DNA of 64,000 nt from Tanypteryx hageni (GCA_028673005.1 CM054117.1:35666061-35730060), one strand, 5' to 3'. Positions 1 through 12,400 are shown, counted from the stretch's first letter. Notes: generated by a model not told the origin, from the letters alone. Made by a program: numbers and translations.

Positions 1-962
1 TGATTTTTGCAGATTTTCCATGTTAAAATTCATTTCATAATTTGCTTTAAATATTAGAATATGTATTAGTGAAAGAATACTGCAAAAAGGTTTGGAGCCC
101 AAAAACCTAAGGGGGTTCCCAAGTTGCCAATTATATGATATTGGATGTTTCTTCAACCATAGACCTTTGCAAGCAATTGAAAAATTAACTTTGAATCAAC
201 AGAAAATAAAAATCCACAATGCATATTCAGCATCAACCAGCTAAAACACCAATTGCTTTCCATGTAGATGGTGGCTTCTATTTTAAAATTAAGTATGTGT
301 GCATAAACTCCAATTCATTTTGTCACAACTGTTTATATATATTGAATTATCTCCATTATTCTATTCTCTGGCTCATTTATTTGACATTCACTTGGGATTT
401 TTTTTTTAATCTCAACACTATTATAGCATTTAAATATTGTAATTTTTATTAGTATTTTAAAAACTACAAAAATGTAGCACTAACAAAATGTCTCAAGGGT
501 TAAAACTTTATAGAGTAAAATAACTTGTATCAGACTTGCTTTGTGCCTGACTTATGTTGGATAACAGAAAATGTCAGATATTAGGTAAGCCTCGCTAAAA
601 AAATCCAAAAAGAACAATGCTTGTGTTTTAAAAACACATGCTTTATTTATTTAACAAAATGCTGCATTTACATATATTGAGAGCTGAAGATTCACACCAG
701 GAGTGCATAGGTAATAAATTAAATTTGAAGCATAAAACTGAAATGAATGTCTCCAACTGAAAATCATGGCCCGAGCAATCAAAACCAACTTTGATGGCTG
801 CTATATGAACCATGTTTTAGTGACATCCAAAAAGCTGTATAAGTGAAATCATCGGATGCCAGGAAGTCTGATATGAGTAATTTTACTCAAATCAATCCTG
901 CTTAAGTTCATGAACATCCACTCACTTTAACTCCGCTTGGCTTGGTTTTACGAATGTACACA
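1..962. other. AT-rich spacer; right part may be a 3' UTR
   Basis: No convincing coding region is seen. The short open frame at 219-452 has no family resemblance. Positions 640 to 962 could be the 3' UTR of the candidate minus-strand exon at 963-1070, because an AATAAA signal on the minus strand lies near 641-650. Confidence 0.4.
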
Positions 963-1070
963 TTATAAATGAAGACTACTGGCACAGATGAAGTTCTCTC
1001 TGCCCAATTTCATGTACACACATTCGCTCTGCTTGTTCTGGTCCAGCTCAGTCCCATTTGGGTTAGCATA
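963..1070 (-). CDS. Candidate last coding exon of an unidentified gene
   Basis: On the minus strand a splice acceptor (TTTTAATTTTAG) is followed by a 35-codon open stretch beginning Tyr-Ala-Asn-Pro-Asn-Gly and ending Ser-Leu-His-Leu-stop (TAA at 963-965). A minus-strand AATAAA lies about 320 nt downstream, fitting a terminal exon with a 3' UTR. I do not recognise the family and find no matching upstream exon before the LINE at 1740, so this may be chance. Base composition is less AT-rich than the flanks, which mildly supports coding. Confidence 0.25.
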   Translation of the reverse strand, partial: YANPNGTELDQNKQSECVYMKLGRENFICASSLHL

Positions 1071-1739
1071 CTAAAATTAAAACGTTTATGTCAATTTAGG
1101 TAAATATGCCGAAGAAATGGCGTAATATATGATTAAAAAAGCAATGTTCATGATAATTGATCTTTAAATAAATTCATACTAGCTAAATGCGTTGCTTTGC
1201 AAAGGTTACAGCGATAAGTTTTAAATAGATAAATATCTATAAGAAAATTGATGCCATAATAACCTGAAATTTTTTACATTAGACATATGGAGTAAAATGG
1301 AAATTACACAGTATAATAATCCATTCAAATTGAAACAATACATACAATTAACCTTTCCTTAAGTATTCAAGGTTTAAAATTTGCCAAAATAATGGTATGC
1401 AACGATAGATACACCGAAATTTTAAAAGACATCTTGCCTCTGATTCAAGGCAGCATTGGCGAACATCAAAGCTGTTCAAAACGGCAAGCAAACTATGCCT
1501 CTTTCACTTTGCCCCCTTCCTTCAATGAATTCTTTCAAAAGTATCTTACGTTAATTTCACCATCACACACATCTATACATAAATATTAATTAGAATATGT
1601 TAATATTAACTGAAATTTATGCTAGTACTTTCGTTTACATTTTGACCAGATATCTGGAAAAGTGACGGTAAATTTTACATTCAAAGAATAAACAAGTGAA
1701 GTATGAAATTTGACAAAGATAGCATAACTATTTCTGTGA
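1071..1739. other. AT-rich spacer, nothing recognised
   Basis: There is no supported gene. A 65-codon plus-strand frame at 1392-1589 resembles no family I know and lacks splice or polyadenylation context. Confidence 0.4.
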
Positions 1740-4700
1740 AACTGCGATGAGGAAAGCAAGGGGAAACTACCTCATTATATTTCCCATGATAGGCTGAAAA
1801 GCTGAAAATACCTCTATGGATCTTCCTGGGGTAAAATATTCCGGAGGTAAAATAGTCCCCCAATCGGATCTCCGGGTGGGGACTACCCTAGGGAATGCAC
1901 AGAGGAAATGTAAGATTAATAAGAAAGCAAGTAGTGAGAAATTAAAAATAGGCACATGGAATGTTAGGACTATGAATTCAGGGGGTAAACTAGAGAACTT
2001 AAAAAGGGAAATGAGAAGGAATAATGTAGGTATAGTAGGTCTTAGTGAAGTCCGGTGGGAAGGAGAAGGAGAGATAAATTCAGACGAATTTAAGATTCTT
2101 TACTCGGGAGGGGAGAAAAAGGAAAGGGGAGTGGGGATTATAATGAGAAAAGAGATAGCTGAAAGAATTAGTAAGGTAGTGACAGTTAATGACAGATTAA
2201 TAGCCGTAAAACTCCAGATGGAGCCAGTGGATATGCTTATAATTCAAGTGTATATGCCAACAACTAATGCTGGCGACAACGAAGTAGATGAAATCTATGA
2301 ACAGATTATGGAGATATTGGAGGATGAGGGAAAAGGAAGAATCACCACCATAGTAATGGGAGATTGGAACAGTGTAGTCGGAGAGGGACAGGAAGATAAC
2401 ATAGTGGGAAAATATGGACTAGGGAAGAGAAATGAAAGAGGGGATAAACTTGTGGAATTCTGCCATAGAAATAGATTAATTGTAACTAATACATGGTTTA
2501 AGCATCACCAGCGAAGACTTTACACATGGAGAAGCCCAGGAGACCAGAGACGATACCAGATAGATTACATACTAGTCAATGAAAGATTTAGAAATAGCAT
2601 TAAAAATGTGAAAACACTACCAGGGGCAGATATCGATTCTGACCACAACCTTTTGGTGGCAAATATACAATGTAGACTGAAGAGCGTTAGGAGAAACATA
2701 AGAGTTAACAAGAAATGGAACTTAGAGGAACTTCTTAAAAACAAGGAGGCTATCATGACTGAGCTGGAGGAAAGGTTGGGGGAGAGAGCTGAAGAAAATA
2801 GGAAGAATGTAGATGAGGAGTGGAGATACATCCATAGCAACATTAAAGATGTAATGGAAAAGAAGGTAGGAAAGATAACGGGTGAAAGAAACAAAAAACC
2901 CTGGATCACAGCAGCCATGCTGCAAAAAATGGAAGAGCGGAGAAAGTGGAAGAACATAAACACTGAAGAAGGCCAAAGAAAGTACAAGGAGTTAAATAAT
3001 GCTTTAAGAAGGGAAACAGATAAAGCAAGAGAACAGTGGATAAATGAAAAATGCGAGGAGATTGTCGAATGTGAAAGAATTTGTAGAACAGACCTCATGT
3101 ATAGCAAAGCAAGGGAACTATTCAAGAAAAAAGCAAGAAAGATAGGACGTAAAGGAATCATGAACAAAAGTGGTAAAATAGTATCGGAGCCAGACGATGT
3201 AAAGAATGTCTGGAAAGAATACATTGAGGTTCTGTATGACAAAGAAGGAAAGCCAAGAAATATTGAATTAAATGAAGAAGAGGATGTGGAAGAAGATCAG
3301 CTAGGACCAAGTATTCTCGAGTCTGAAGTTAAAAGAGCAATTGATGACATGAAAAGAAGGAAGGCTGTTGGGAGTGATGATATACCCGTGGACGTTCTTA
3401 AGGTTATGGGGTCTAAAGCAGTTAAGCAACTCACAAAATTTTTTAACCAAGTATATGATACTGGCATATGGCCTGAAGATTTTTTAGATGTTGTGATGGT
3501 ACCACTGGAAAAAAAGAACAATGCAAAATGTTGTAAGGATTACAGAACTATTAGTTTAATTTCTCATGCAGCTAAAGTTCTAACCAGAATAATAACCAAA
3601 AGAATTGAATGTAAAATAGAAAAGGAGCTGCAAGATAATCAGTTTGGTTTTAGAAGAGGAAGGGGGACTAGAGATGCTATAGGATGTTTGAGGATGATGA
3701 TAGAAAGAGCTCTAGAAGTCAATAAAGGTATGTATTTTTGTTTTGTAGATTGGGAGAAAGCTTTTGACCGAGTGAAATGGGATAAAATGCTGAGTATTTT
3801 AAACAAAATAGGAATAGATTGGAAAGATAAAAGACTGCTTAAAAACCTTTACTTTGATCAAAAGATTAGAGTCAGGGTTGAAGGAGAAGAAACAGAAAGT
3901 ACTTCAATAGGGAGGGGAGTGAGGCAGGGTTGTCCTATTTCACCAGCGATATTTAATATTTATGCAGAAACAATAACAGAAGAAGCGTTGATGGAAGAGA
4001 AAGGATTTAAGATAGGAGGTGAAAGTATTACCACCATTAAATACGCAGATGATCAGGGCTTAATAGCAGAAGGCGAGAAAGAGCTTCAGAGGATGACAGA
4101 CAGACTAGTGGAGGTTGGCCAACAATATGGAATGAAGATCAATGCTGAAAAAACGAAAGTCATGGTGGTTTCAAAGGAACATTAAGAATTAAATATAATG
4201 GTAAATGGCCAAAAATTGGAACAAGTAGTTTCAAATATCTTGGCAGTATTTTAGCACAGGATGGAAGTAGTACACAGGACATCAGAAGTAGGATTGCAAT
4301 GGCAAAAGCAGCATTTAACGAGAAGAAGGAGCTTCTCACAAGCAAGAAAATAAATTTAGAAACAAGGAAGAAATTAGCAAAATGCTACATATGGAGCATA
4401 GCTCTTTATGGTGCAGAGAAGTGGACGGTAAGGAGAAAGGAGGAAAAATATTTAGAAAGTTTTGAGATGTGGGTATGGAGAAGAATGATGAAAGTGAAAT
4501 GGACAGAGAGGAAGAGAAACGAAGAAGTATTAGAAATGGTGGTAGAAGAAAGGACGCTAATAAAAACAATCAGGAAAAGAAAAGCAAATTGGATAGGGCG
4601 CATATTGAGAAGACAGTGTTTACAAAGGACGATCTTAGAAGGAAAAATTAGTGGAAGAAGAGGAAGAGGGAGAAAAAGAATAGGAATATTAGATAATATA

Positions 4701-4815
4701 AAGCAGGGATATAATACTTATAGAGGTATAAAAGAGGCTTCTAGGGAGAGAGAGAAATGGAGGCAGCGATTCAGTTAAAACCTGTCTTCGGACAGAAGCA
4801 TGATGATGATGAGCA
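1740..4815 (+). mobile_element. RTE-clade non-LTR retrotransposon, nearly full length
   Basis: The element carries one long reading frame with an N-terminal AP-type endonuclease followed by reverse transcriptase. The 3' UTR is very short (about 37 nt after the frame) and ends in a TGA-TGA-TGA-type microsatellite at 4801-4812. That layout and tail are typical of the RTE clade, as is the Gly-Thr-Trp-Asn-Val-Arg-Thr start of the endonuclease. The left boundary near 1740 is an estimate from where the short leader begins. No target-site duplication was identified. The frame is damaged in only two places, so the copy is fairly young. Internal fragments of related elements occur at 30033-30905 and 61940-62223. 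Confidence 0.85.
1816..4778 (+). pseudogene. RTE endonuclease-reverse transcriptase (one stop, one frameshift)
   Basis: The protein nicks genomic DNA and reverse-transcribes the element RNA at the nick. From ATG 1816 the frame runs 789 codons. The endonuclease spans about residues 44-280, with Asn49 (TWN), Glu78, the GDWN motif near 182-185 and the SDH motif at 275-277. Reverse transcriptase motifs follow, including FVDWEKAFD, the GVRQGCPISP block and the catalytic YADD at 743-746. A TAA at 4183-4185 interrupts the frame. Homology continues in the same frame for about 14 codons, then shifts to a different frame near 4230 and runs to a stop at 4778 through the thumb and C-terminal region. Insect genomes often mis-annotate such frames as craniofacial development protein 2-like. 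The copy is not expected to be active. Confidence 0.85.
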
Positions 4816-5033
4816 TAACTATATGATAACATATATATGAGATTTTAGAAATGATAAATAGTGAAGCTTTATAGAATTTTTTACGTTTAACACTTACCTA
4901 ATTTCAGAGAAGCCTTAACTAAACTCTAGTTATATTTCACTCCGTCTAATTAATTCAATATAAAATTCCCAGAGGGCAGGACCATTCAGTCTTACTGTAC
5001 TGCACTCTAGGAGCCACTATGCAAACAATTAAA

Positions 5034-5360
5034 ACCAAGGGTCAGTAAGCTTTTTCGCAAGAGACTCTTTTAAATCATGCATAACGCGCAACATAAGAAG
5101 AGCCGCATTCATTGACGGACTCACGGGGAGCGCTCGAGGCAACCGTACGCCCGTAACAGTTTTTTTGCTATATTCTCTCTGAAACAGATGTTTCTTCTAA
5201 TAATACTTCCATACATTTTATTTTTCCGAAATTTCTAATAAAAAATAATTTCCGAATTCAATTGTGTTCGTGGAAGCTTTAGGTGATTTATCAAAGAGAA
5301 CTGCTGTCGGGAACCGCACGCAATTCTTTAAAGGGCTGCAGTTTGCCAACCCCTGATTTA
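5034..5360. repeat. Short hAT-like MITE
   Basis: The right end, read on the minus strand, starts CAGGGGTTGGCAAACTGCAG, a typical hAT terminal sequence. The left end (near 5034) starts with a diverged version, CAAGGGTCAGTAAGC. The interior is GC-richer than the flanks and non-coding. Boundaries are approximate. Confidence 0.5.
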
Positions 5361-5577
5361 GGCCAATATTTTTCATAGTATGGGTACTATCCAAATTGCA
5401 GCCAATTTGTAGCTAGATAGTGCGACTTAAGCCTCAATCTAGCGCATTAAACATTCCACAGCAACTGTTTGCAAATTTAGCGAAACGATTTAACAATCTA
5501 GCTATTGTCTATAATAATGGAGGGTTTGGGTTTATACAAAATATTAAAAAGATAATTGCATAAAAACTAAAAATATA

Positions 5578-6826
5578 AGGGTGAATCAGGAGGAAATGCC
5601 ATAACTGTGGAAGCTGATGGCAGCGGTCATTTTGAGTAAAAAAGTCCATATAAACATGGGCCTAATTCTGAACGGTTATGGAGTTATGGCTGCTTGAATC
5701 TTAAAATGGCTATGGAGTTTTGAATGATAAACAAATAAAAAATAATAAAAAATGCATAACTGTTAAAGTGTTTATTCATTAAAACACAATTCATGTTACA
5801 GTATGTTCTCAAAAATACCACCCTTGATCTCACTACTCTTTGCAGCTTGTGTGTGAATCACACATGTTGCTCATCCAATTGTAAGTTCATCATGACTGTC
5901 CTTGCAGTAGTCAAAATGCGAGTGAGCAATTCATCTCATGTTTGCACTTTTGTCTGGTACACCAGAGCTTTCATCCACCCCCAGAGAAAAAAATCGAAAG
6001 GGTTTAGTCTGGAGACCAATTTAGCAGACCACCAGGACCAATCCATTGGCCAGGAAAACGATCATTGAGATACGTTGTCACTGCACAGGAAAAATGAGGA
6101 TGAGCTCCATTGTGTTCGAAGTACATATATACATACATATGATCCCGTGTAGCCAAAGGTACATCCTCCAACAGTTGCAGCAATTCATCTTGCAGAAATC
6201 GTAGTTACATTTCCCCTGTAAGACAACCCTCGAAGATAAATGGACCAATCCACTGATCATACAGAATACCAGACCACACATTGACACTTAAGCATTGTTG
6301 AAAATAACTTTCCAAAGTGGTATTAGGGTTCATTTCTGACCACACATGAGAATTGTGAGTGTTGTTTATACTGTCGCAGGTGAATTGAGCTTCATCACTG
6401 AACAAGGTGTATCAATGTAATTGGTGATTGGTATTTAGCCAATTACAAAATTCCAGCTGTAGGGCAGTATCCCCAGGTTTGAGGTGCTGTACTCATTGTA
6501 TGTGGTATGGAGGGTCATGATAAACTTAGATAAGCAACTTGTGCAATTCACACACAAGCTGCAAAGAGTACTGAGATCGAGGGTGGTATTTTTGAGAACA
6601 TACTGTAACATGAATTGTGTTTTCATGAATAAACACTTTAACAGATGCATTTTTTAATTATTTTTCATTTGTTCACCATTCAAAACTCTATAGCCATTTT
6701 AAGATTCAATCAGCTATAGCTTCATAACCGTTCAAAATTGGGCCCATGTTTATATGGACTTTTTTACTCAAAATGACTCCTGCCATTAGCTCCCGCAGTT
6801 ATGACATATCCTTCTGAAACATCCTG
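5578..6826 (-). mobile_element. Mariner/Tc1-superfamily element with ~290 bp inverted ends
   Basis: About 290 bp at the left end (5578-5870) is repeated inverted at the right end (6535-6826). Both ends are flanked by TA, the target duplication of this superfamily (left TATA|AGGGTG, right ATCCTG|TATA). The total of 1249 bp is the usual mariner size. The interior holds a decayed minus-strand transposase. The inverted ends are much longer than the roughly 30 bp of classic mariners, which suggests an end-expanded derivative. Confidence 0.75.
5960..6405 (-). pseudogene. Mariner-like DDE transposase fragment
   Basis: The minus strand encodes FSDEAQFT (first catalytic Asp), a middle part ending IGPFIFEGCLTGEM, then in other frames the residues around the second catalytic position (EHNGAHPH, where Asp has become Asn) and a remnant of the third (WSPD followed by a stop). 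Frameshifts at about 6205 and stops throughout rule out activity. It is internal to the long-inverted-end element at 5578-6826. Confidence 0.75.
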
Positions 6827-7228
6827 TATATAAATAAGCAGAGTATTGTTTTCATTTGTCTCTTACTTTTTATTTTGTTTTATTTTTTTAATTTGAAAAT
6901 TTTGCTACAGTACCAGAACTGTGGTTTACCACTAACAGGAACGGAGGTATTGTTGGCTATAAGGACAAAGGAAGATAAAGTGCACTTTCTCAAAATAAAG
7001 GGGGGATTAACCAATCAGGGGATAGGTCCTGGTTGGAAAGTGGGAGCTACATTATTATGGTCACCATGCCATCTAGGGATGGAAATGATATATTGATATA
7101 TGTTTAATATCAATGTTTGAATAAATATATTGATATTTTTACATCAATTACATATATCTTATGATATACCAGAAGTAATCTATATTAGGTATATAATGTA
7201 TCAGATAATTTGTGTGAAGTTAAATACA
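6827..7228. other. Spacer, nothing recognised
   Basis: AT-rich sequence with no supported gene, including a run of ATATTGATAT-like words at about 7085-7200. The frame at 6875-7096 has no family match. Confidence 0.4.
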
Positions 7229-7680
7229 ATAAATCAGCATTTCTGAACTGGTGGTTCACAAACCTCTATGGGTTCACAAAATAACTCTGAGGGATTCATA
7301 AGTAAAATTTGGTAATTGCATCTTTTTTACTATCTTAGTTCTACAGTTGTTACCAATATTTTAATTTCCTTCTAATTATTTAAATGGTTTTGTTTTCAAT
7401 TTTTTATTGTTTCAAAAATTATATTTCAATTTTACTGGGTACTTACCACAAACTGATGACTACATTCGAGATTACAATTGTATTGTAAACGTGTTACATA
7501 TTATGCATTATATAAACTTTTTATTTTTAATACATTAAACATGTTCAAAAATATTTACTTTTTCCAAATTTATTATACTTATCATTATATTGCACCGCCA
7601 AGATCATTACAACTCAAGGGGTTCACAAAGAGAAAAGATTGGCCCAAGGGGTCCGCAAGGAAAAGAAGTTGGGGATCGCT
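7229..7680. repeat. hAT-like MITE remnant
   Basis: The left part reads CTGGTGGTTCACAAACC, and the right part contains GGGGTTCACAAAGAG and GGGGTCCGCAAGG in a mirrored arrangement. This resembles the common non-autonomous hAT repeats that begin CAGTGGTTCTCAAAC. The interior is AT-rich and non-coding. Boundaries are approximate. Confidence 0.4.
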
Positions 7681-7730
7681 AAAATTGATCAAACCATATA
7701 TGACAATGACATAAGAAAGCTGCAACAAAT

Positions 7731-8512
7731 TACCATATTTACCCAAATCCAAGATGACCCCGAATCTAAGATGATCCCACCTTTTAGCACTGTCAAAACA
7801 GAAAAAAGATTTTATGAGCTAATTTCTCACAATGTATTTTATGTTTATTTCGAACACACGTATTCAGTATAGGTATACTAGCACATTCATTAATTGAAAT
7901 GATTTGTCACACATCTTTTCTGAAATAAAAAAGAATTTTAAAAATGTATTTTTAAAATTAAGACATAATTAACTCAATTCCGGATCGTAAATTTGCAATG
8001 AAAAATACAATTATTTTATCTTGTTTCATTTGTTAAAAAAGCATCGATTAAACGTGTAACCATACTTCCTACGGTTCTATGACAACTCGTCGCGGTAATT
8101 TCGTAGCACATCATTTCGTCGTGGTTAGTTTGTTGCGCATCAGTACATCGCACGACAAACTTATCGCGCATCAATTCATCTCTCGGCAAATTCGTCATGG
8201 TGTCTCGCCTTTCAATCTGTCTCGCAAAGAATGTCTTTTGACTAATGTCTCCGACAAATTTGTCTCGCAGCGAAATTGTCAGGCGATGAATTTCTCTAGC
8301 AACGAATTGATGCGCGATGAGTTTGTCTAACAATGTATTGACGCGCGACGAGTTTATCGTGTAACGAATTGAAGCACGGCGAATTGACGCGCGATCAATT
8401 GACCGCGATGTATTGATGGTATATGACTTCGTACTCGAATTTAAGACGACCCCCGATTTTTGTAAGCTAAATTTTGGAAAAAACTTCGTCTTGGATTCGG
8501 GTAGATATGGTA
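7731..8512. repeat. MITE family M1, copy a (TACC..ATTTACCC ends)
   Basis: The left end reads TACCATATTTACCCAAATCC, and the right end is its near-exact inverse (minus strand TACCATATCTACCCGAATCC). Both ends begin with TA, suggesting a TA-targeting Tc1/mariner or pogo-like family. The interior (8080-8430) is a CpG-rich array of a degenerate 18-20 bp word around CGCGCATCAATTCGTC, forward in the left half and inverted in the right half. Other copies lie at 23583-24472, 33224-33634 and 57443-58362. Confidence 0.75.
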
Positions 8513-9130
8513 GTTTTTAAACCTATTGAAAATAAATTTATAAAAGATGGGTGAAGTGAGGATAGAAGAAAAGGAGTGGGGTTAGGAGGTGTTGAGAGGG
8601 AGAGAGGGATTAATGGTGGATATTTTCTTGAAAAAGCATTATCAAGGCCGGTATTAATTGCAAATAAATATTCTATGTAACTGATTATTATTTAGTTTAT
8701 AACAATGAAAAATAATTTTATTAACTCAATGCAATGATTTCTTTCACCAGAGGCTCAAGTTGATATTATTACTTCATTCATTGGTAACAAGTGGAAATGG
8801 GCTGATATGAAATAAAAGAGAAATTAATTTCAAATAGATTACTGCAACTAATGGTAAATGTCTATGATCAAGTATTTGGGTGAAAATGAATGAAAGCCAA
8901 AAAGAGGTCAATTGTATAATTTCATATACATATTAGAAAATTTTATTCTTAGAAATTGTACATAAAAAATCAAATCTATCTATAAATACTTAATCTAAAT
9001 AACAGTTTTAAGCAAATATACATCATGCACAGGAAAAAAAAGCTCATCTGACCAAAGTATTGAGAAGAAAAAGCACAAATTATTGTTAACCTTTCATACA
9101 TACTGCGACAAGAATTCTCAATGAGAGATT
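8513..9130. other. Spacer and 3' UTR side of UGT-A
   Basis: A purine-rich run occupies 8545-8615. The stretch from 8942 to 9130 is the likely 3' UTR of UGT-A. No other gene is seen. Confidence 0.5.
8942..8947 (-). promoter_or_regulatory. Poly(A) signal of UGT-A
   Basis: There is a minus-strand AATAAA about 185 nt downstream of the UGT-A stop codon, a normal distance for a short 3' UTR. Confidence 0.5.
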
Positions 9131-9434
9131 TCATAATTTTTTCAACTTTTTCATACATTCATCATAATCAACTATCTTAACAAGTAGTCTATATATAGCA
9201 TATATTAATAATATTGCCAATATTATAAGCATTGAAAGACTGAAGAAGATTACTATGAGAACATCCAATAAGAAGTATTGATACCAAGCTAGATCAAGAC
9301 CAGCAGCTCTCAGGTTCTGAACACGGCCTTTATCATGACGTAATGGGAACTCTGTCCAAAACATTGCACGTTCCAATGGAGTTTCTGGTTGATCACGGAA
9401 GATCCTGGACATTTTATGCATGTTTTGATGGTAG
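9131..9434 (-). CDS. UGT: UGT-A exon 7 (membrane anchor)
   Basis: Starts YHQNMHKMS and contains PETPLERAMFWTEF and LDLAWYQYF, then about 25 hydrophobic residues and a short basic cytosolic tail ending KLKKL. A CAATAG acceptor precedes it. It is 304 nt against 307 for UGT-B. Confidence 0.9.
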
Positions 9435-12400
9435 CTATTGCATGGAAATTATATAATTGAGTTTTAATATCTATAAAACACATTTTTCTCATATAGGAAT
9501 TCTTAAAGAAAAATCACTGCTGTCTTTAATGAGTGAAATAAATAAATTGAGCTCAAATATTACTATTGATATGTACTTCTTAATGAAGATTTTTAACCTT
9601 GGATCATTGATGACTCTTAAAATTGTCTCAGTTAACGATTCTGTTGTCATAGACAAAAAGTCAACATGTTTGGCTACTTTCATTTCTTCTAATCTCCTTA
9701 CATTTGTGTGCTGGTCAATAAAGAAGGGTATGCCAATGACTGGAACACCATGGAAAATGGCTTCATGTGTGCTTAAAATTCCTCCATGACTCACAAACAA
9801 TAAAATCTTGGGATGACCTATTGTATGAAAAATGTAATGTAAATAGTTGAAATATGAAATATTTAATATATAAAATACATAATATTAATGGCTAAATAAG
9901 ACATTTATTTTTGGGAAAAACAATAGAATTTCTTTCTTCATTGTTGAACCAACCTAGTATATCCTCTTGAGGAAGCCATTTTTTAATGAGCACATTGGGT
10001 GGAAGACCTGCTATTGGGACTTTTGGATCAAACTTCCAAAGAACTCGAACCTTTGGTCCAAGTGCAGCAAATGTCCCCAGTAATGTCTCCAATCTTTCTT
10101 TGGGTAATTTCTCACTCTTCACATTGCTACCAAAGCTTATGAATACTGCTCCTGTCTCCGATTCATTCAAAAATATCTCTATATCCTGTAAAATTTGTTA
10201 CTATGAAGACTGATATAACAATTTGAATGAATGATGCAATTCCTAATAAATAATGAATTACTACATATAATTTTGCTGAAGCACATGAGAATTATATAAA
10301 ATTAATCATTGTTGAAACTCTATTAATGTCACAAAATTATTTCTATTCCTGCAAATATTTTGCAAGTGTATGAAAAAGAACATTTACTCAAAATATGATA
10401 AATTATAAGATTAAAAATCTTTCCTTCTACAACTTCTACAACTCCTGGTAAATGTGCTTGAGGGCCACTTATAAGGTAGTGGTTGTTGACCAAAATAATA
10501 CTAATATTTGAGCCAAGTTCTACAAGTGGAGGTAAAGACTTGCCTTCATGATAGAAAAAAATATTTTATTTAATTGACAAAGTTGTTTCAAGCAGTATAA
10601 AAGCATTTTGAATATACATTATTTTGGAATTTATTATCACAGTGGTGCATGTAGCGGATGGGTAACAGGACTGATATCCCCTACTGAAGAAGCTCCCTCT
10701 ATGAAATGGCTACAGAAAAAAATGACAACATGCTGTTTTGAGTTAAAGTTTATTATGTTGTGAAACATAAATGGCAATGTTTAATACATGTTTTTATGAG
10801 GATATTCTAAATTTTATACATTTCACATGACTATTCATCTATTTCTCTGACTGATTTACAACTTCCAAGCAGCATTTCTTTGCCCAAATCAGCATGTGCC
10901 AGAATTTATATTCTACAATACAAAATTTACTTATTCAAAAAATTTAAAGAAATAAGAATAATTGTGATAAACTAGTCAAAAAAAGATCATTGAAGATAAT
11001 ACTTTTCAACAAAATATAATTTTAACTCATCATTATTTATCATATTAATCTTTGACTATCTCAACTCAGTTTAAAAACACATTATTTCTTTTTCTTTACT
11101 TTAGAATATATATATTTTTTTATTACTTACCATATGCTTTTTCTGCAATATGTTGGTGTTCAGGCAAATAATAATAGAGCATTCCAGCCCATGCAAACCC
11201 TGTTATGATAGTGTTGTATAACCTTTCCCAAAAAGTCATCTGACCCAAATATGGCATCACAGGAAATGCAAAAACAGATGGCATTGTTCTCCCTCCTGTT
11301 ATTATATCAGTCCAGGGGCCTATTCCTAATGCAGTAATTCTTACTATAGGAATCTAATGAAAGAATATTCGGAAGAATAATTTTAAAAGACAAACTCATA
11401 AAAATAAAATAATTTTTGTGGTGGAACCTTGATGTACATTTAGAATGTGTACAGGTCTTCCGAGACACCATAATAAAAATGTCAAAAATTCCCATAAGGA
11501 AGCGTTTAAGCATTACGTAACCCACTTTGGTGATCAGGGTTCACTGAATGGTTACAGCGGGTTACAATGGGGTTAGGGGGTTCAAACTTGCACTATGTAG
11601 CACTCTTTCATAAAATCTCCTGACCTCTTAAAGAAAAGATGTAATCCAAAAAATGTGTTGCTTACAGTGCTTTCTACCCAGCCAACAATGCAGACCACAT
11701 TGAAATGGCCCTCTAGAGAAATTATTTTAAAAAGTGAGTGCAAAATTAAAAATTCTGTGCATTACGTAAGAGGAGAGAGGGGGATCTAATTGAGGTTTAT
11801 GCAAGATTATATTGGTTATCAAAAACTGGGAAAGTTGGGTTACGTAATACTTGAACGTCCTGCAAGAACAAAGTAAGAAAATCTTATTTTATATTTCTCT
11901 TTAGCATGTCCTATTCAACATTCATTATTGATATTTTGATGGATAAAAAGATAAATAAATAAATGTATAAGTAAATAAATTATTTGAATATTTTTTTATT
12001 TACGAAAGGCTTCTCTAGCTTTTGTTTCTGCAAATTTATTAATTATTGATTAAAAATCTAATTGTAAGTTACATGCAAGGTCACTTCAGCTTTTTGGAAA
12101 AGAAGAGGAACATAGGCCAACGAGGCCCCCAGATTGCACCTCGTGTGCCTGAACAACTGCCAAAATTTGAGGCCCTCCTCCCTCTCATAGGGCCTGAATG
12201 CATAATATTGTTTTCATTTACTTTCATTTAACTGGAAATTATTAAAGCTTTAATAGTTGTTAGGGGCAACTTTACCTACTAATTTAACTATCAAAATTTA
12301 TAAATTCATTATACTGCATACTGTTAGGTTTCCGGTTTAAGAATCCCAAATAATTTTATTTGTATTAAAAGGATTTAGAAAAAAAGTTTGGTACTTACTC

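Noticed and set aside
2565..3242. 225-codon minus-strand open frame
   Set aside because: It lies antisense within the RTE reading frame and has no family resemblance; it is a shadow of the LINE coding strand.
7731..8512. CRISPR-like or satellite array
   Set aside because: The repeated words are degenerate, have no unique spacers, and invert at the centre; the TA-bounded inverted ends show a MITE.
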